From assembly GCA_903918195.1 (NCBI GenBank), contig CAIXDS010000258.1, forward strand, positions 124,001 to 188,000: 64,000 nucleotides of DNA, in the 5' to 3' direction. Source of the DNA: an uncultured Acetobacteraceae bacterium. GTDB taxonomy: Bacteria > Pseudomonadota > Alphaproteobacteria > Acetobacterales > Acetobacteraceae. Positions 17,139 through 25,792 of the stretch are shown piece after piece; position 1 is the first letter of the stretch, and the number at the start of each line of letters is the position of its first letter. Both the position numbers and the translations under genes were made by a program. Below the pieces are notes generated by a model. The model saw only the letters and a program-made list of their open reading frames with translations. It ran no database searches and had not been told where the DNA came from.

Positions 17139-17842
17139 GCAGTCTTGTTTCCACCTTTGCCCCCCGTCCCGGCGAGGCCCTGCCGGCCCGGGAAAGACCC
17201 CGCAAAGCCCTGCGGCTGCGCAGGATCGATGCCAAATGGCTGCACGGCCTCGCCGCGCGGATCGTCGTGGACAGCAACATGGCCGGCGGCCTAGTGTTCG
17301 CCGCCCTGAGGCATGGCGAAGGCGTCACCACCATCGTGTGCAATCTTGCCGAGCGCGTGGCCGGCGAGTTCAACAAGCGCGTTATCCTGATCGATGCGAA
17401 CCTGCGCACCCCCGCCCTGCAAGACGTATATGGATTGCACGGCTGCCCTGGCCTGACCGAGGTTCTGAGCGGCGTGGCAACAGTGCGCGAGGCGATCTAT
17501 GGCCAGCGCGACGGCCGGATCTTCGTCATGCCGGCCGGCATGGCCGGCCGGGAGGACGCCGCGCTGCTGTGCGAGGAAACCGTGCCCGAGCTGCTCGCGC
17601 AGCTGCGCGAATCCTTCGATGTCGTCCTGTTCGATACCGCGCCGCTGCAACCCTATCCGGACGCGACGATGCTGGCACGGCATGCCAGCGGCATCATTCT
17701 GGTTGTTGAAGCAGAACGGTCTCGCTGGCAGGATGGAGAGGGAATCCTGCGCAATATGCGCGACAGCCAGGTGAATGTTCTGGGAGCGGTACTGAACCGC
17801 AGGCCTTTCTACATCCCCAATTTCATCTACCGGTTCCTGTAG
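17135..17842 (+). CDS. CapB/CpsD-like BY-kinase homologue with degenerate Walker A
   Basis: 235 residues, start overlapping the chain-length gene stop. The fold is that of cytoplasmic tyrosine-kinase partners: Walker A' VILIDANLRTP (Asp87), then GLTEVLSGVATV, Walker B FDVVLFDTAPL, SGIILVVEAERSRW and the C-terminal VLGAVLNRRPFYIPNFIYRFL. The P-loop reads LRHGEGVTTIVCNLA where active members have PGEGKTT or PGEGKST, so the ATP-binding lysine is a valine (residue 64, codon GTC). There is no C-terminal tyrosine cluster, only two tyrosines in the last motif. It may be a non-catalytic partner of the chain-length protein. The kinase-like gene at 51683-52603 keeps its lysine. Confidence 0.88.
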   Translation: MSSLVSTFAPRPGEALPARERPRKALRLRRIDAKWLHGLAARIVVDSNMAGGLVFAALRHGEGVTTIVCNLAERVAGEFNKRVILIDANLRTPALQDVYGLHGCPGLTEVLSGVATVREAIYGQRDGRIFVMPAGMAGREDAALLCEETVPELLAQLRESFDVVLFDTAPLQPYPDATMLARHASGIILVVEAERSRWQDGEGILRNMRDSQVNVLGAVLNRRPFYIPNFIYRFL

Positions 17843-17845
17843 CGG

Positions 17846-19396
17846 ATGGACGGGGAATACCGCCGCCTCTCACCAACAGACTGGCCGGAACGGACCAGGC
17901 TGCCGGGCTGGGTCCGGCTGGCGGTGCCGGTCTTGATCGGCTGCTTCGCAACGAAGCTGGCGACGAAGATCAGTGACCTCGAACTGAAATTTTCTGCCAC
18001 CGAGACGGTGGGCCTGATCGGGGGCTTGATCTGGCTTAGCCTCAGCCTGCGGGCAAAAATGCTGACGGCGATCTTCGTCTTCATATTCGGCATCTCGCTC
18101 AAGGTGAGCAAGACTTTTTTCCTGTACGACATCGCCGTCGGGCATTTCACGCCATGGGTTGGTGGTGCGGCAGGCGTGGTAATATCAGTACACTTCCTCG
18201 CCGCGCTGGTGATCATCGGCATTGCGATGTATCGCCGCCGCGGAACGGCCCGCTCCGGATTGCGCCTCGAACCGATCCTGATATCGGGGCCGCTTCTGTT
18301 CATGGCGGCCGGTGTATTCTCCCTACTCAACGCCCCCGATGCAACTCTGGTCTGGTTTGAGCTGATCCACCAGGCCATGTTGCTGGTCACGATAGTGGCG
18401 GTGCTCAACCTTGAACTGGACGAGTTGCGCATTGCGCTGCGCCTGCTCGCGATAAGCGTCATACTGCAGGGAGTGCTCGCGGTCCTGCAGATGACAGTTG
18501 GTAGCGATCTCGGGTTGGCCTTCTTCGGGGAACCGCAATTAGTCAAGGAACAGATCGACTTTTCCGAACAAAATCGAGCGGTCGGCACGATCGGTCATCC
18601 TAACGTGTTGTCATACATGTTCGAGATCACGGGCCCGCTCATGCTGGCCCTGGTGACAACCAGCAAAAAAGGGACGGATCGGCTGATATATCTGGCGGCG
18701 TTTGCCGCCGTGCTGGTCGGGTCGTTCCTGACATTGTCGCGCGCCGCCTGGATCGCGGAACTCGTGACGCTCCCCATGGTCGCTTTCATTTTGTATGGCA
18801 GCAAGCTCTGGCGGCCTCCGGCAGTCTATGTGATCACTGCGGGTGTCGCTGCGGGGATTGCCATTTCGCCGGCTCTGCCAATGATCGCCAGGCGGCTGTT
18901 CGCCGACGATGCGGGAAGTGCGAGCCATCGCTGGCCGTTGGTCCGCGCCGCCTTCTCCGTGGTGAAGCAGTTCCCGGTGTTCGGCGTCGGCCTGAACAAT
19001 CTCGGCAACGCGTTCCCGCGCTACGACACGACGCACTACTCCCGGGTGTTCGGGCCGGTGAACCACGTGGTCCATAATCTCTATATGCTGGTTTGGGCCG
19101 AAGTCGGTACGGTCGGGTTGCTTGCCTTTCTCTGGAGCTTCATCGGCCCGTTCTGGATTGCCTTGCGCGCCTACCGCAGCGCCGATCCGTTCATCAAAGG
19201 AATTGCGGTCGGCGGTAGCGCCGGGTTGGTTGCGCATCTGATTCACGGGCTTTTCGACCCTGGCTTCAAGCTGAGTCTGCCGATTTCTTCGCTGATCGCC
19301 TGCCAGATCGGGATGATCGGCGCCGCCTACCTGATGACCAAGCCAGCGTTCACGAAGTCGGGGATGCGCCCGGCGGAGCAGAACCAACTGACCTGA
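17846..19396 (+). CDS. O-antigen ligase/Wzy-type polysaccharide polymerase
   Basis: 516 residues with about 12 hydrophobic segments, starting 3 bp after the CapB-like gene. The Wzy_C region is visible: TLSRAAWIAELV, then GVGLNNLGNAFPRYDTTHYSR and NHVVHNLYMLVWAEVGTVGLLAF, with the conserved His and Arg residues on what should be the large periplasmic loop. The family polymerises flipped lipid-linked repeat units at the outer face of the inner membrane, or ligates polymer to an acceptor. It is the only such protein in the window, so it probably polymerises the repeat unit of the first system and possibly also serves the XrtA system. Confidence 0.88.
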   Translation: MDGEYRRLSPTDWPERTRLPGWVRLAVPVLIGCFATKLATKISDLELKFSATETVGLIGGLIWLSLSLRAKMLTAIFVFIFGISLKVSKTFFLYDIAVGHFTPWVGGAAGVVISVHFLAALVIIGIAMYRRRGTARSGLRLEPILISGPLLFMAAGVFSLLNAPDATLVWFELIHQAMLLVTIVAVLNLELDELRIALRLLAISVILQGVLAVLQMTVGSDLGLAFFGEPQLVKEQIDFSEQNRAVGTIGHPNVLSYMFEITGPLMLALVTTSKKGTDRLIYLAAFAAVLVGSFLTLSRAAWIAELVTLPMVAFILYGSKLWRPPAVYVITAGVAAGIAISPALPMIARRLFADDAGSASHRWPLVRAAFSVVKQFPVFGVGLNNLGNAFPRYDTTHYSRVFGPVNHVVHNLYMLVWAEVGTVGLLAFLWSFIGPFWIALRAYRSADPFIKGIAVGGSAGLVAHLIHGLFDPGFKLSLPISSLIACQIGMIGAAYLMTKPAFTKSGMRPAEQNQLT

Positions 19397-19552
19397 TCGA
19401 TATGGCATCGACGCCTGCCAAGGCCATCCGAATGACGCTGCATGGCCAGTCCTTACTCGCGCGAATTGCGCAGATACCACGACAGGACTTGCCATGGCGT
19501 TATGTTTCCAGTTATTATTCGGTCTATCTTTTCTAGTTGAAAGGCAGAGTCA

Positions 19553-20437
19553 ATGCTCCGTACTATTGCAAGGACGGTTCTGGGAGAGACGACGCGGTAT
19601 CGCATTCGCAGATCCCTGATGGCGATGACTCCACAAAGGCAGGCGGATCAGTTCGGCCCCTCAGAAGCGATTCATGATTTTACGTGCAATATATGTGGTG
19701 CACGCTGTCGCGCATCGATATCCGCTTTGCTCTCTGACGGTTCTTCCTGTCTGTCCTGCGGATCGTCCAGCCGGTTCCGCGGTGTCATCCATGGTCTGTC
19801 CATTGGATTGTTCGGAGAAAGCCGGCCCATGCCGGAGTTTCCCAAAAACGTCGGCATCCGAGGCATTGGGATGACTGATTGGGTCGGCTATGCTTGTCGA
19901 CTCACAACGCGTTTCGATTACGTCAATACGTTCTACCATAAGCCGCCTCGGCTCGATATCACCGCGGATGTGCTCCCTTATGACAACGAGCTTGATTTTG
20001 TTCTGTCATCGGATGTCATGGAACATGTTCTCCCTCCGGTTGGCCGGGCTTTCAGAAACGTATTGAAAATGCTGAAGGAAGGCGGGCTTCTGGTGGTCAC
20101 GGTGCCGTGTTCAGTTGATGAGGTGATGCGGGAGCACTTTATTGGGCTGTCCGATTTCGAAGTGGTAAATTTTCGTGGGAAGCCGGTGCTCCTGAACATG
20201 TCCGCGGACGGCCAATATCAGGTCTACGACGATCTCGTATTCCACGGCGGGCCGGGTGAAGCGCTTGAGATGCGCGTTTTCTCCAGAACCGCCGTCGCGG
20301 ACGAGATGCGGCAAGCGGGCTTTGTCGATGTCCGTATCCTGGATGATCATCCTCCTTTCGGAATTCTGTCCACAACACCTCCGTTGGGTGTCCTTGCCAT
20401 CGGGCGCAAGCCGATCGGCGCCTCCGGTCCATCATAG
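19553..20437 (+). CDS. SAM-dependent methyltransferase with N-terminal zinc ribbon
   Basis: 294 residues. Four cysteines in two CxxC pairs (Cys45/Cys48 and Cys66/Cys69, TCNICG and SCLSCG) followed by SSRFRG form a zinc-ribbon-like module. The rest is a class I methyltransferase: LDITADVLPYDNELDFVLSSDVMEHV gives the strand with the acidic residue and motif, followed by VLKMLKEGGLLVVTVP. The usual N-terminal GxGxG loop is not obvious, so the SAM site may be atypical. It probably methylates a sugar or a lipid-linked glycan. It lies 156 bp after the polymerase gene and 11 bp before a glycosyltransferase, in the same direction. Confidence 0.8.
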   Translation: MLRTIARTVLGETTRYRIRRSLMAMTPQRQADQFGPSEAIHDFTCNICGARCRASISALLSDGSSCLSCGSSSRFRGVIHGLSIGLFGESRPMPEFPKNVGIRGIGMTDWVGYACRLTTRFDYVNTFYHKPPRLDITADVLPYDNELDFVLSSDVMEHVLPPVGRAFRNVLKMLKEGGLLVVTVPCSVDEVMREHFIGLSDFEVVNFRGKPVLLNMSADGQYQVYDDLVFHGGPGEALEMRVFSRTAVADEMRQAGFVDVRILDDHPPFGILSTTPPLGVLAIGRKPIGASGPS

Positions 20438-20448
20438 CAGACAGCAAG

Positions 20449-21615
20449 ATGAGGCGCCCGAACCGCGAACCGCTGTATGACGCCGGTGCGACGTCTCGCC
20501 CCATGAAGCGGATTGGCGTGGATGCCCATGTGCTGACCGGGAAGTTTCAGGGCTCGCGATCCTGGTTGGAAAATATCCTGCGCGAGGTCGGGCAGGCTGA
20601 TCGGCGCAACCAGTACCTTATCTACAGCTTCGACCCGGACACGACACGAGCGCTTCTGCCCTTTCCCAATTTCGAGCACCGGCGGATTGGCATCCCCTCT
20701 GCGATACCCCGGCTGTTTGCCTATTGGCCATGGGTTTGTCTGCGGGAGCGGTTGGATGGCCTGCTGACGCAGTACATTTCGCCGCCGCTGGCGCCATGTC
20801 GCCAGCTTGTGGTCGTGCACGATGTGCTGTTCGAGAGTCACCCCTGGATGTTCCCGGCGGCGATGCGCTGGCGACTCAAGCTGCTCTGCCGGCTCAGCGC
20901 ATGGCGAGCCACTGCAGTCCTGACCGTGTCGGACTACTGTGCCGACGAAATCGCCCGCCGCTACCGTGTCGCACGAAACCGAATCGTGCTTGCCCGGAAC
21001 GCAGCGCCTGTCGGTGTATCGGCCGCTGCGGAGACCGAAGCTGAAGCGGCTGCCTTGCGCCCGTTCCTGCTCTGCGTGGGGCGGTTGGAGCCGCGCAAGA
21101 ACGTGGCGCTGGCCCTGGCGGCGAGTGCGCGCGCGCGCGCGGCAGGTATCCGGCTCGTGGTGGTCGGCAAGGAGGATTTCGGCTCAGAGGACCTGGCGCA
21201 CGCGCTGGCGCAAGCCGCGAACGTGGTGCATCGGCGCGAAGTGCCCGCCGATCTTCTGGCCACGCTCTACCGGCATGCCCTGGCACTGGTCTACCCGAGC
21301 CGGGGAGAAGGCTTCGGACTGCCTGTGCTGGAAGCCCTGAACGCCGGCACCCCGGTGCTCGCCTCCGACCGGACGGCGATCCCCGAAGTGGGCGGCCCGT
21401 TCGCGCGCTACTTCAACCCCGAAGCCGAAGACGCCGAGGCGGCGCTGGCCGCGCTGATCGACGATGTGGTCGCGCACCCGCACCGGTTGTCCGGCGAGGA
21501 CCTGCACGCCCATCTCCGCCGTTTCGACTGGCAGACCGGGGCGGCCGCCCTTATCGACGTGATCGAGCGGATGCCCGGCCAGTCCTACCAACGCTCGCCA
21601 TCCATGGCCCGCTGA
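20449..21615 (+). CDS. Family 4 glycosyltransferase
   Basis: 388 residues. The N-terminal GT-B domain starts at MKRIGVDAHVLTGKFQGSRSW, so the start could be the ATG at 20503 rather than 20449. The C-terminal domain shows FLLCVGRLEPRKNVALAL, a VVGKEDFG strand and SRGEGFGLPVLEALNAGTPVLAS with the ExxxxxxxE motif. It would add a sugar to the growing lipid-linked unit in the cytoplasm. Its last 31 bp overlap the 3' end of the convergent glycosyltransferase on the other strand. It ends the rightward run that begins with the ATPase gene at 13031. Confidence 0.9.
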   Translation: MRRPNREPLYDAGATSRPMKRIGVDAHVLTGKFQGSRSWLENILREVGQADRRNQYLIYSFDPDTTRALLPFPNFEHRRIGIPSAIPRLFAYWPWVCLRERLDGLLTQYISPPLAPCRQLVVVHDVLFESHPWMFPAAMRWRLKLLCRLSAWRATAVLTVSDYCADEIARRYRVARNRIVLARNAAPVGVSAAAETEAEAAALRPFLLCVGRLEPRKNVALALAASARARAAGIRLVVVGKEDFGSEDLAHALAQAANVVHRREVPADLLATLYRHALALVYPSRGEGFGLPVLEALNAGTPVLASDRTAIPEVGGPFARYFNPEAEDAEAALAALIDDVVAHPHRLSGEDLHAHLRRFDWQTGAAALIDVIERMPGQSYQRSPSMAR

Positions 21616-22604
21616 TAGAGTTCCACATACTCCCGTGCCATGCGCCCGACCGAGAAGTGCTCCTCGGCATAGGCCCGGCAATCCGCCGGCCGGATCTGGT
21701 CGATCATGGCCATCTTCTCGGCCAGCTCGTGCCAGCCGCGGCAGAGGAAACCGTTCACGCCGTCCACCACCTGCTCCCCGAGGCCGCCGCTGTCATAAGC
21801 GATCACCGGGGTGCCCGAGGCGAATGCTTCCAGCACGATGACGGGGAAGGCGTCGAACCATTTGGGCGTCTGCACCAGGGCTGCGGCATGCTTCAGCACC
21901 GCGTTGGTGTTGCGCAGCTCGCCGAGATAGCGAACCGATCGCGAGACCATCAGCAAGGGACGAACCACCGCGTTATAATAGCGCCGGCCTTCGACATTGC
22001 CGGCGATGGCGAGTTCGCGACCGGCCCGCCAGGCGGCCAGAATCGCCTCATGCTGGCCCTTGTAGCGGGCGATTTTGGCGATGTGGACGAGTTCGCGGGT
22101 CTTCTCGCCGCTGTATTCCCAGTCCTCCAGCCGCAGCCCGTAATGGACGTGGCGCGTCGTTCCGCCGATCTGGCGCGCATGGGCGGCGCTGCAGGCGACC
22201 AGCTGGGACCGGGCATAGTCAGAATAGTCAGACGCGGGCGGAATGCAGGTGGAGATGACGAACGGAAACCGCTCGGGGTGGCGGCGGACGAACAAATTCT
22301 CGAATGACCAGTCATGGATGACATCGACGGGGTTGCTGGCGAGATGGTCGGCCACCGCCTGGTATAGCGGCTCCTCGGAAATGACATCGCGCCGCGAGGT
22401 GATCCCCGACGGCGCGGCGGCCGGATCGTACGCGTCCAGGGCGATCGTGTGGCCGGAACAATGGCTGCCGCTGACCGCGAACAACGTGACGTCGTGGCCG
22501 TCGCGGACGAGTTGCTCGATGAGCGTGTGCACCACGCGCTCGATGCCGCCATAGCCGACCGGCGGCGTGGCCTTGTACACGGTGGAAAGGACGGCTATGC
22601 GCAT
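21585..22604 (-). CDS. Family 4 glycosyltransferase
   Basis: 339 residues beginning MRIAVLSTVYKATPPVGYGGIERV, the glycine-rich N-terminal loop of GT4 enzymes. The donor domain has LVHIAKIARYKGQHEAILAA, then VQTPKWFDAFPVIVLEAFASG with the EAFASGTPVIAYDSGG loop. The middle part is shorter than in most GT4 proteins. It is convergent with the gene ending at 21615; the two stop regions overlap. It lies 55 bp downstream of the aminotransferase gene on the same strand, which may indicate use of an amino or deoxyamino sugar, but the donor cannot be read from sequence. Confidence 0.88.
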   Translation of the reverse strand: MRIAVLSTVYKATPPVGYGGIERVVHTLIEQLVRDGHDVTLFAVSGSHCSGHTIALDAYDPAAAPSGITSRRDVISEEPLYQAVADHLASNPVDVIHDWSFENLFVRRHPERFPFVISTCIPPASDYSDYARSQLVACSAAHARQIGGTTRHVHYGLRLEDWEYSGEKTRELVHIAKIARYKGQHEAILAAWRAGRELAIAGNVEGRRYYNAVVRPLLMVSRSVRYLGELRNTNAVLKHAAALVQTPKWFDAFPVIVLEAFASGTPVIAYDSGGLGEQVVDGVNGFLCRGWHELAEKMAMIDQIRPADCRAYAEEHFSVGRMAREYVELYQRAMDGERW

Positions 22605-22658
22605 GACATGTCCGGGAGCACTGATGGATGGGGGGCGATCGGCGTCTGAGCGAGCGTG

Positions 22659-23861
22659 TCAGGCCCGGTAGTAGGTCAGTAGCCGGCGGAACGCGCGGCA
22701 GACATCGTCCACGGCCTGGTCGTCGAGATCGCCAGACAGCGGCAGCGACAGCGTGCGCGCACCGATATCGTCGGCGTTCGGGAAGACGTCATTGCGACCT
22801 TGGAACAGCCTTTGGTAGTAGGGGTGGCCGTGCACCGGCAGGTAGTGCACACCGACGCCGATGTTCTCCGCGGTCAGCGCGGCCAGGATGCGGTCGCGGG
22901 AGACCGAGAGGCGTGCCAGGTCAAGCCGCGGCGTATAGAGATGGTAGGCGTGCCGCGTCTCCGGCGCGGGATCGGGGGGCAGCGTGCATGGCAGGTCAGC
23001 GAACGCTTCGGTGTAGGCGCGCCAGACCTGGGCGCGACGCTGCCAGAGCGTGTCGATCCGCTTGATCTGCTCCAGACCGATCGCCGCCTGCATATCCGTC
23101 ATGTTGTATTTGAAGCCGACCTCGACCACCTCATAGTGACGGTAGCCTGCGTCGGAGAAGCGATTCCACGCATCCCGGCTCATGCCGTGCAGCGCGAGCA
23201 TCTTGATGCGGTTGGCGACCTGCTCGTCCTCGGTCAGCACCATGCCGCCTTCGCCGGTGGTGATGTTCTTGGTGACGTAGAAGCTGAAGCAGCCGATGTC
23301 GCCGAACCGGCCGGCCGGGATGCCGTGATACGTGGTTTCGATGGCATGTGCGCAGTCTTCGATCAGCAGCAGGCCGCGACTGCGTGCGAGCCCCACGATG
23401 TCGTCCATCTCGCACGACCGGCCGGCGAAGTGCACGATGAGGATGGCCTTGGTTCGCGGCGTGATTTTCCCGGCGATCGTCGCCGCCGTGATATTCATCG
23501 TCTCGCGGTCGCAATCGGCCAGCACCGGCGTCGCACCGGCGTGGATGATGGAGTTGACGGTCGAACAGAAGGTCATCGTCGTGGTAATGACCTCGTCGCC
23601 CGCACCGACGCCCAGTGCCAGCATCGACAGGTGCAGCGCCGCGGTGCATGAGCCGACCGCGACGGCATGCGCGCCCCCCTTGTAGGCAGCGAACGCCTTC
23701 TCGAACTGATGCGCCTTCGGCCCGGTGCCGATCCAACGACGGCGCAAGCTGTCGACCACGCCGGCGATCTCCGCCTCGCCAATGGCTGGCGCGCCGAACA
23801 CAAGGAATCGGTCCTTCGGTCGAATCGGCGTGCCACCTTCGACCGCTGGGCGATCAGTCAT
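22659..23861 (-). CDS. DegT/DnrJ/EryC1/StrS-family sugar aminotransferase
   Basis: 400 residues, normal for the family. PLP features: GSCTAALHLSMLALG (phosphate-binding region, 70-84), IEDCAHAIE with Asp169 contacting the pyridinium nitrogen, and FSFYVTKNITTGEGG with Schiff-base Lys198. The C-terminal GVHYLPVHGHPYYQ is typical. The reaction is transfer of an amino group, usually from glutamate, to a keto group of a nucleotide-linked sugar. No dehydratase producing such a keto sugar is adjacent. About 410 bp of empty sequence precedes it, so it likely starts its own transcript together with the downstream glycosyltransferase. Confidence 0.93.
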   Translation of the reverse strand: MTDRPAVEGGTPIRPKDRFLVFGAPAIGEAEIAGVVDSLRRRWIGTGPKAHQFEKAFAAYKGGAHAVAVGSCTAALHLSMLALGVGAGDEVITTTMTFCSTVNSIIHAGATPVLADCDRETMNITAATIAGKITPRTKAILIVHFAGRSCEMDDIVGLARSRGLLLIEDCAHAIETTYHGIPAGRFGDIGCFSFYVTKNITTGEGGMVLTEDEQVANRIKMLALHGMSRDAWNRFSDAGYRHYEVVEVGFKYNMTDMQAAIGLEQIKRIDTLWQRRAQVWRAYTEAFADLPCTLPPDPAPETRHAYHLYTPRLDLARLSVSRDRILAALTAENIGVGVHYLPVHGHPYYQRLFQGRNDVFPNADDIGARTLSLPLSGDLDDQAVDDVCRAFRRLLTYYRA

Positions 23862-24275
23862 AAATTACCTCCGCATTCGTTCGGACAATCTAATGCCGCA
23901 CTGCGAAATTTGCCAGCCGACAGGGACGCCTGCCGCTCCGCTGACTTCGCGGTCGGTTTCCCTGCCTTGTTTGCGAATGGATTGTTCCCATAAAACCACC
24001 CAGTAGTACTGGATAGCCGATTTGGTACCAGATTGTGGGCTGGCCGGATTGAAGAATCAAGATTGGGGGGGGTCAATCGGCCCGCCAACGGCAGCCAGAT
24101 CGGAATACCAATGACCGCTCTGTTCTCATGGCGCGCCGAAGGAACGGAGCAGAACGACACGGAGCGGTAAACTCTGCGCGAGCAGCGTATCGTTATGACA
24201 GCGCGGCAATCGACGGTCTGACGTCGCCCGCTGGCCTTGGCGGATCCCGGCGGCGACGGATGGTCTCGGGTGGTA
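23862..24275. other. Intergenic stretch between beta-helix paralogue C and the aminotransferase gene
   Basis: About 410 bp of moderate GC with no convincing gene. Nothing resembling a strong terminator follows the beta-helix stop at 24276. A GGGGGG run lies near 24063. Probably the promoter region of the aminotransferase gene. Confidence 0.4.
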
Positions 24276-25529
24276 TTACCCCCCCAGCAGCCCATAGCCG
24301 GGCGCCCATCCGATCAGGCTAACCAACCTGCCGTCTATCGACGCAATGAGCCCGGTCGGGAACAGGAAGCTGGCCGTAACCCCGGCGGGCGGAGCCGTCA
24401 GCGTCACGCCACTGAACTGATCCGTGGTGCCAGCCGACTGTTGCCAGAAGGAAAGACTGGACCCGCCGATCCCGTTCCAGTCGTAGATCGAGCCGCCGCC
24501 AAGGTTCTCCAGTATATTTGCGATGAACTTGTTCCCGTTCGCGCTGCTTGGCCCATCCACATACACCGTCGCGCTGCTCGCCGACACCCCGATCAGAACA
24601 TTGCCGGAGATCGTGTTGTTGCTTGTCAGGTTCAACGCTTCGTTTAGCACAAATTCGCCCATTATTGAGTGCGAACCGCCGGAGTTCAGTTCGTTGCCGC
24701 CCACTGTGTTATTGCTGATGAGATTGCTGTACGAATCATACAGTACGATACCCGCGCCGTCGTTTGAGTAGCAAAAATTGTTGCTTACATGGTTATTATG
24801 CGTCCACTGATCAAGTTCGATGCCGTTGCCATCCTGACCCGTGGTATCGTGGTTATTAATCGATACGTTACCGGCAATGATGTTGTTGTCGCCATAGGGG
24901 TCTGCCGTGCCTGTCGAGTAGACGTGAATTCCGCTCGACCCACTGACGGTCAATCCGTTGCCGGTGACGGTGTTGTTCTCGACGGTAAATCCGTTGCCCT
25001 GGAGTTCGATCCCGTGGCTGCCACTGCCGGTGATCCGGTTGTTTGCGATGACGGACCCGGACCCCGTTACGTCACAGACGGCGATACCGTCTGTGACGCT
25101 GCCGGTGATGGTGTTGCCCTGAATCGTGTTGGTCGTGCCAGCCGCGTTGCCGATCCAAATGCCCATCGCCGAAGAATTGAAGCTGTTGCCGGCGATGGTG
25201 ATGTTGTTGGCGCCGTTCTGCACCACGGCGCCGGCCCCACTGCTGTTGGTGACCGTGAAGCCCGAAAAGCTGACGAAATTGGCGTTATCGAAGTTGACCA
25301 TACCTTTGATCACGGGGGCAGCCCCGCTGCCATAGGAACCGATCTTGACAGGCGCTGCCGCCGTGGCCTGGACACCAATATAGATATTTCCAGTATACGT
25401 CGTTCCGGCAGCCTGAAGATAGGTCGTCCCGGCGCTGAACTTAACCTGCGACCAGGAATTGTATGGCTTTGACTGAGAGCCATTTCCGCCGGCCCGGGCA
25501 GTCGGGTTGATATAGACGGTGCCGGCCAT
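24276..25529 (-). CDS. Right-handed parallel beta-helix protein without signal peptide, paralogue C
   Basis: 417 residues, alignable end to end with paralogue A: the same MAGTVYINPTA start, TTYLQAAGTTY, SAMGIWIGNAAGTTNTIQGNT, DGNGIELDQWTHNN, DGAGIVLYDSY and the terminal GWAPGYGLLGG. The middle is a ladder of about ten NNxIxGNxxxG coils. There is no Sec signal or membrane segment, yet the fold is normally extracellular, so a dedicated secretion route such as type I is possible; the conserved C-terminal 40 residues are the natural candidate signal. AGGAGAGTGGG precedes the ATG as in paralogue A. Unlike A, no GNAT gene is adjacent; an outer-membrane barrel gene lies upstream on the same strand. 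Confidence 0.85.
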   Translation of the reverse strand: MAGTVYINPTARAGGNGSQSKPYNSWSQVKFSAGTTYLQAAGTTYTGNIYIGVQATAAAPVKIGSYGSGAAPVIKGMVNFDNANFVSFSGFTVTNSSGAGAVVQNGANNITIAGNSFNSSAMGIWIGNAAGTTNTIQGNTITGSVTDGIAVCDVTGSGSVIANNRITGSGSHGIELQGNGFTVENNTVTGNGLTVSGSSGIHVYSTGTADPYGDNNIIAGNVSINNHDTTGQDGNGIELDQWTHNNHVSNNFCYSNDGAGIVLYDSYSNLISNNTVGGNELNSGGSHSIMGEFVLNEALNLTSNNTISGNVLIGVSASSATVYVDGPSSANGNKFIANILENLGGGSIYDWNGIGGSSLSFWQQSAGTTDQFSGVTLTAPPAGVTASFLFPTGLIASIDGRLVSLIGWAPGYGLLGG

Positions 25530-25792
25530 CCCACTCTCCTACGACTCTGGTATTTTCTACCGTAGGTTGTATGGAAGGACGTAAAGATCACCCTAACGGG
25601 CAGCCTCAATGCACCCGAGGCATATCCTCCCCCGCCATCGACCCGATCCCCGATGTCCGTAAATCGGCAAAGCAGGCCCGGCAGGCGGCCGGGCGCGGGC
25701 GGTAATTCGCGCAACCCAGGACAGCAGCGCCGCCTCCGTGCGCAACGCCGGCACGATCGGAAGCGGCGACGGCCTCCTCCTGGTACCGGTCG

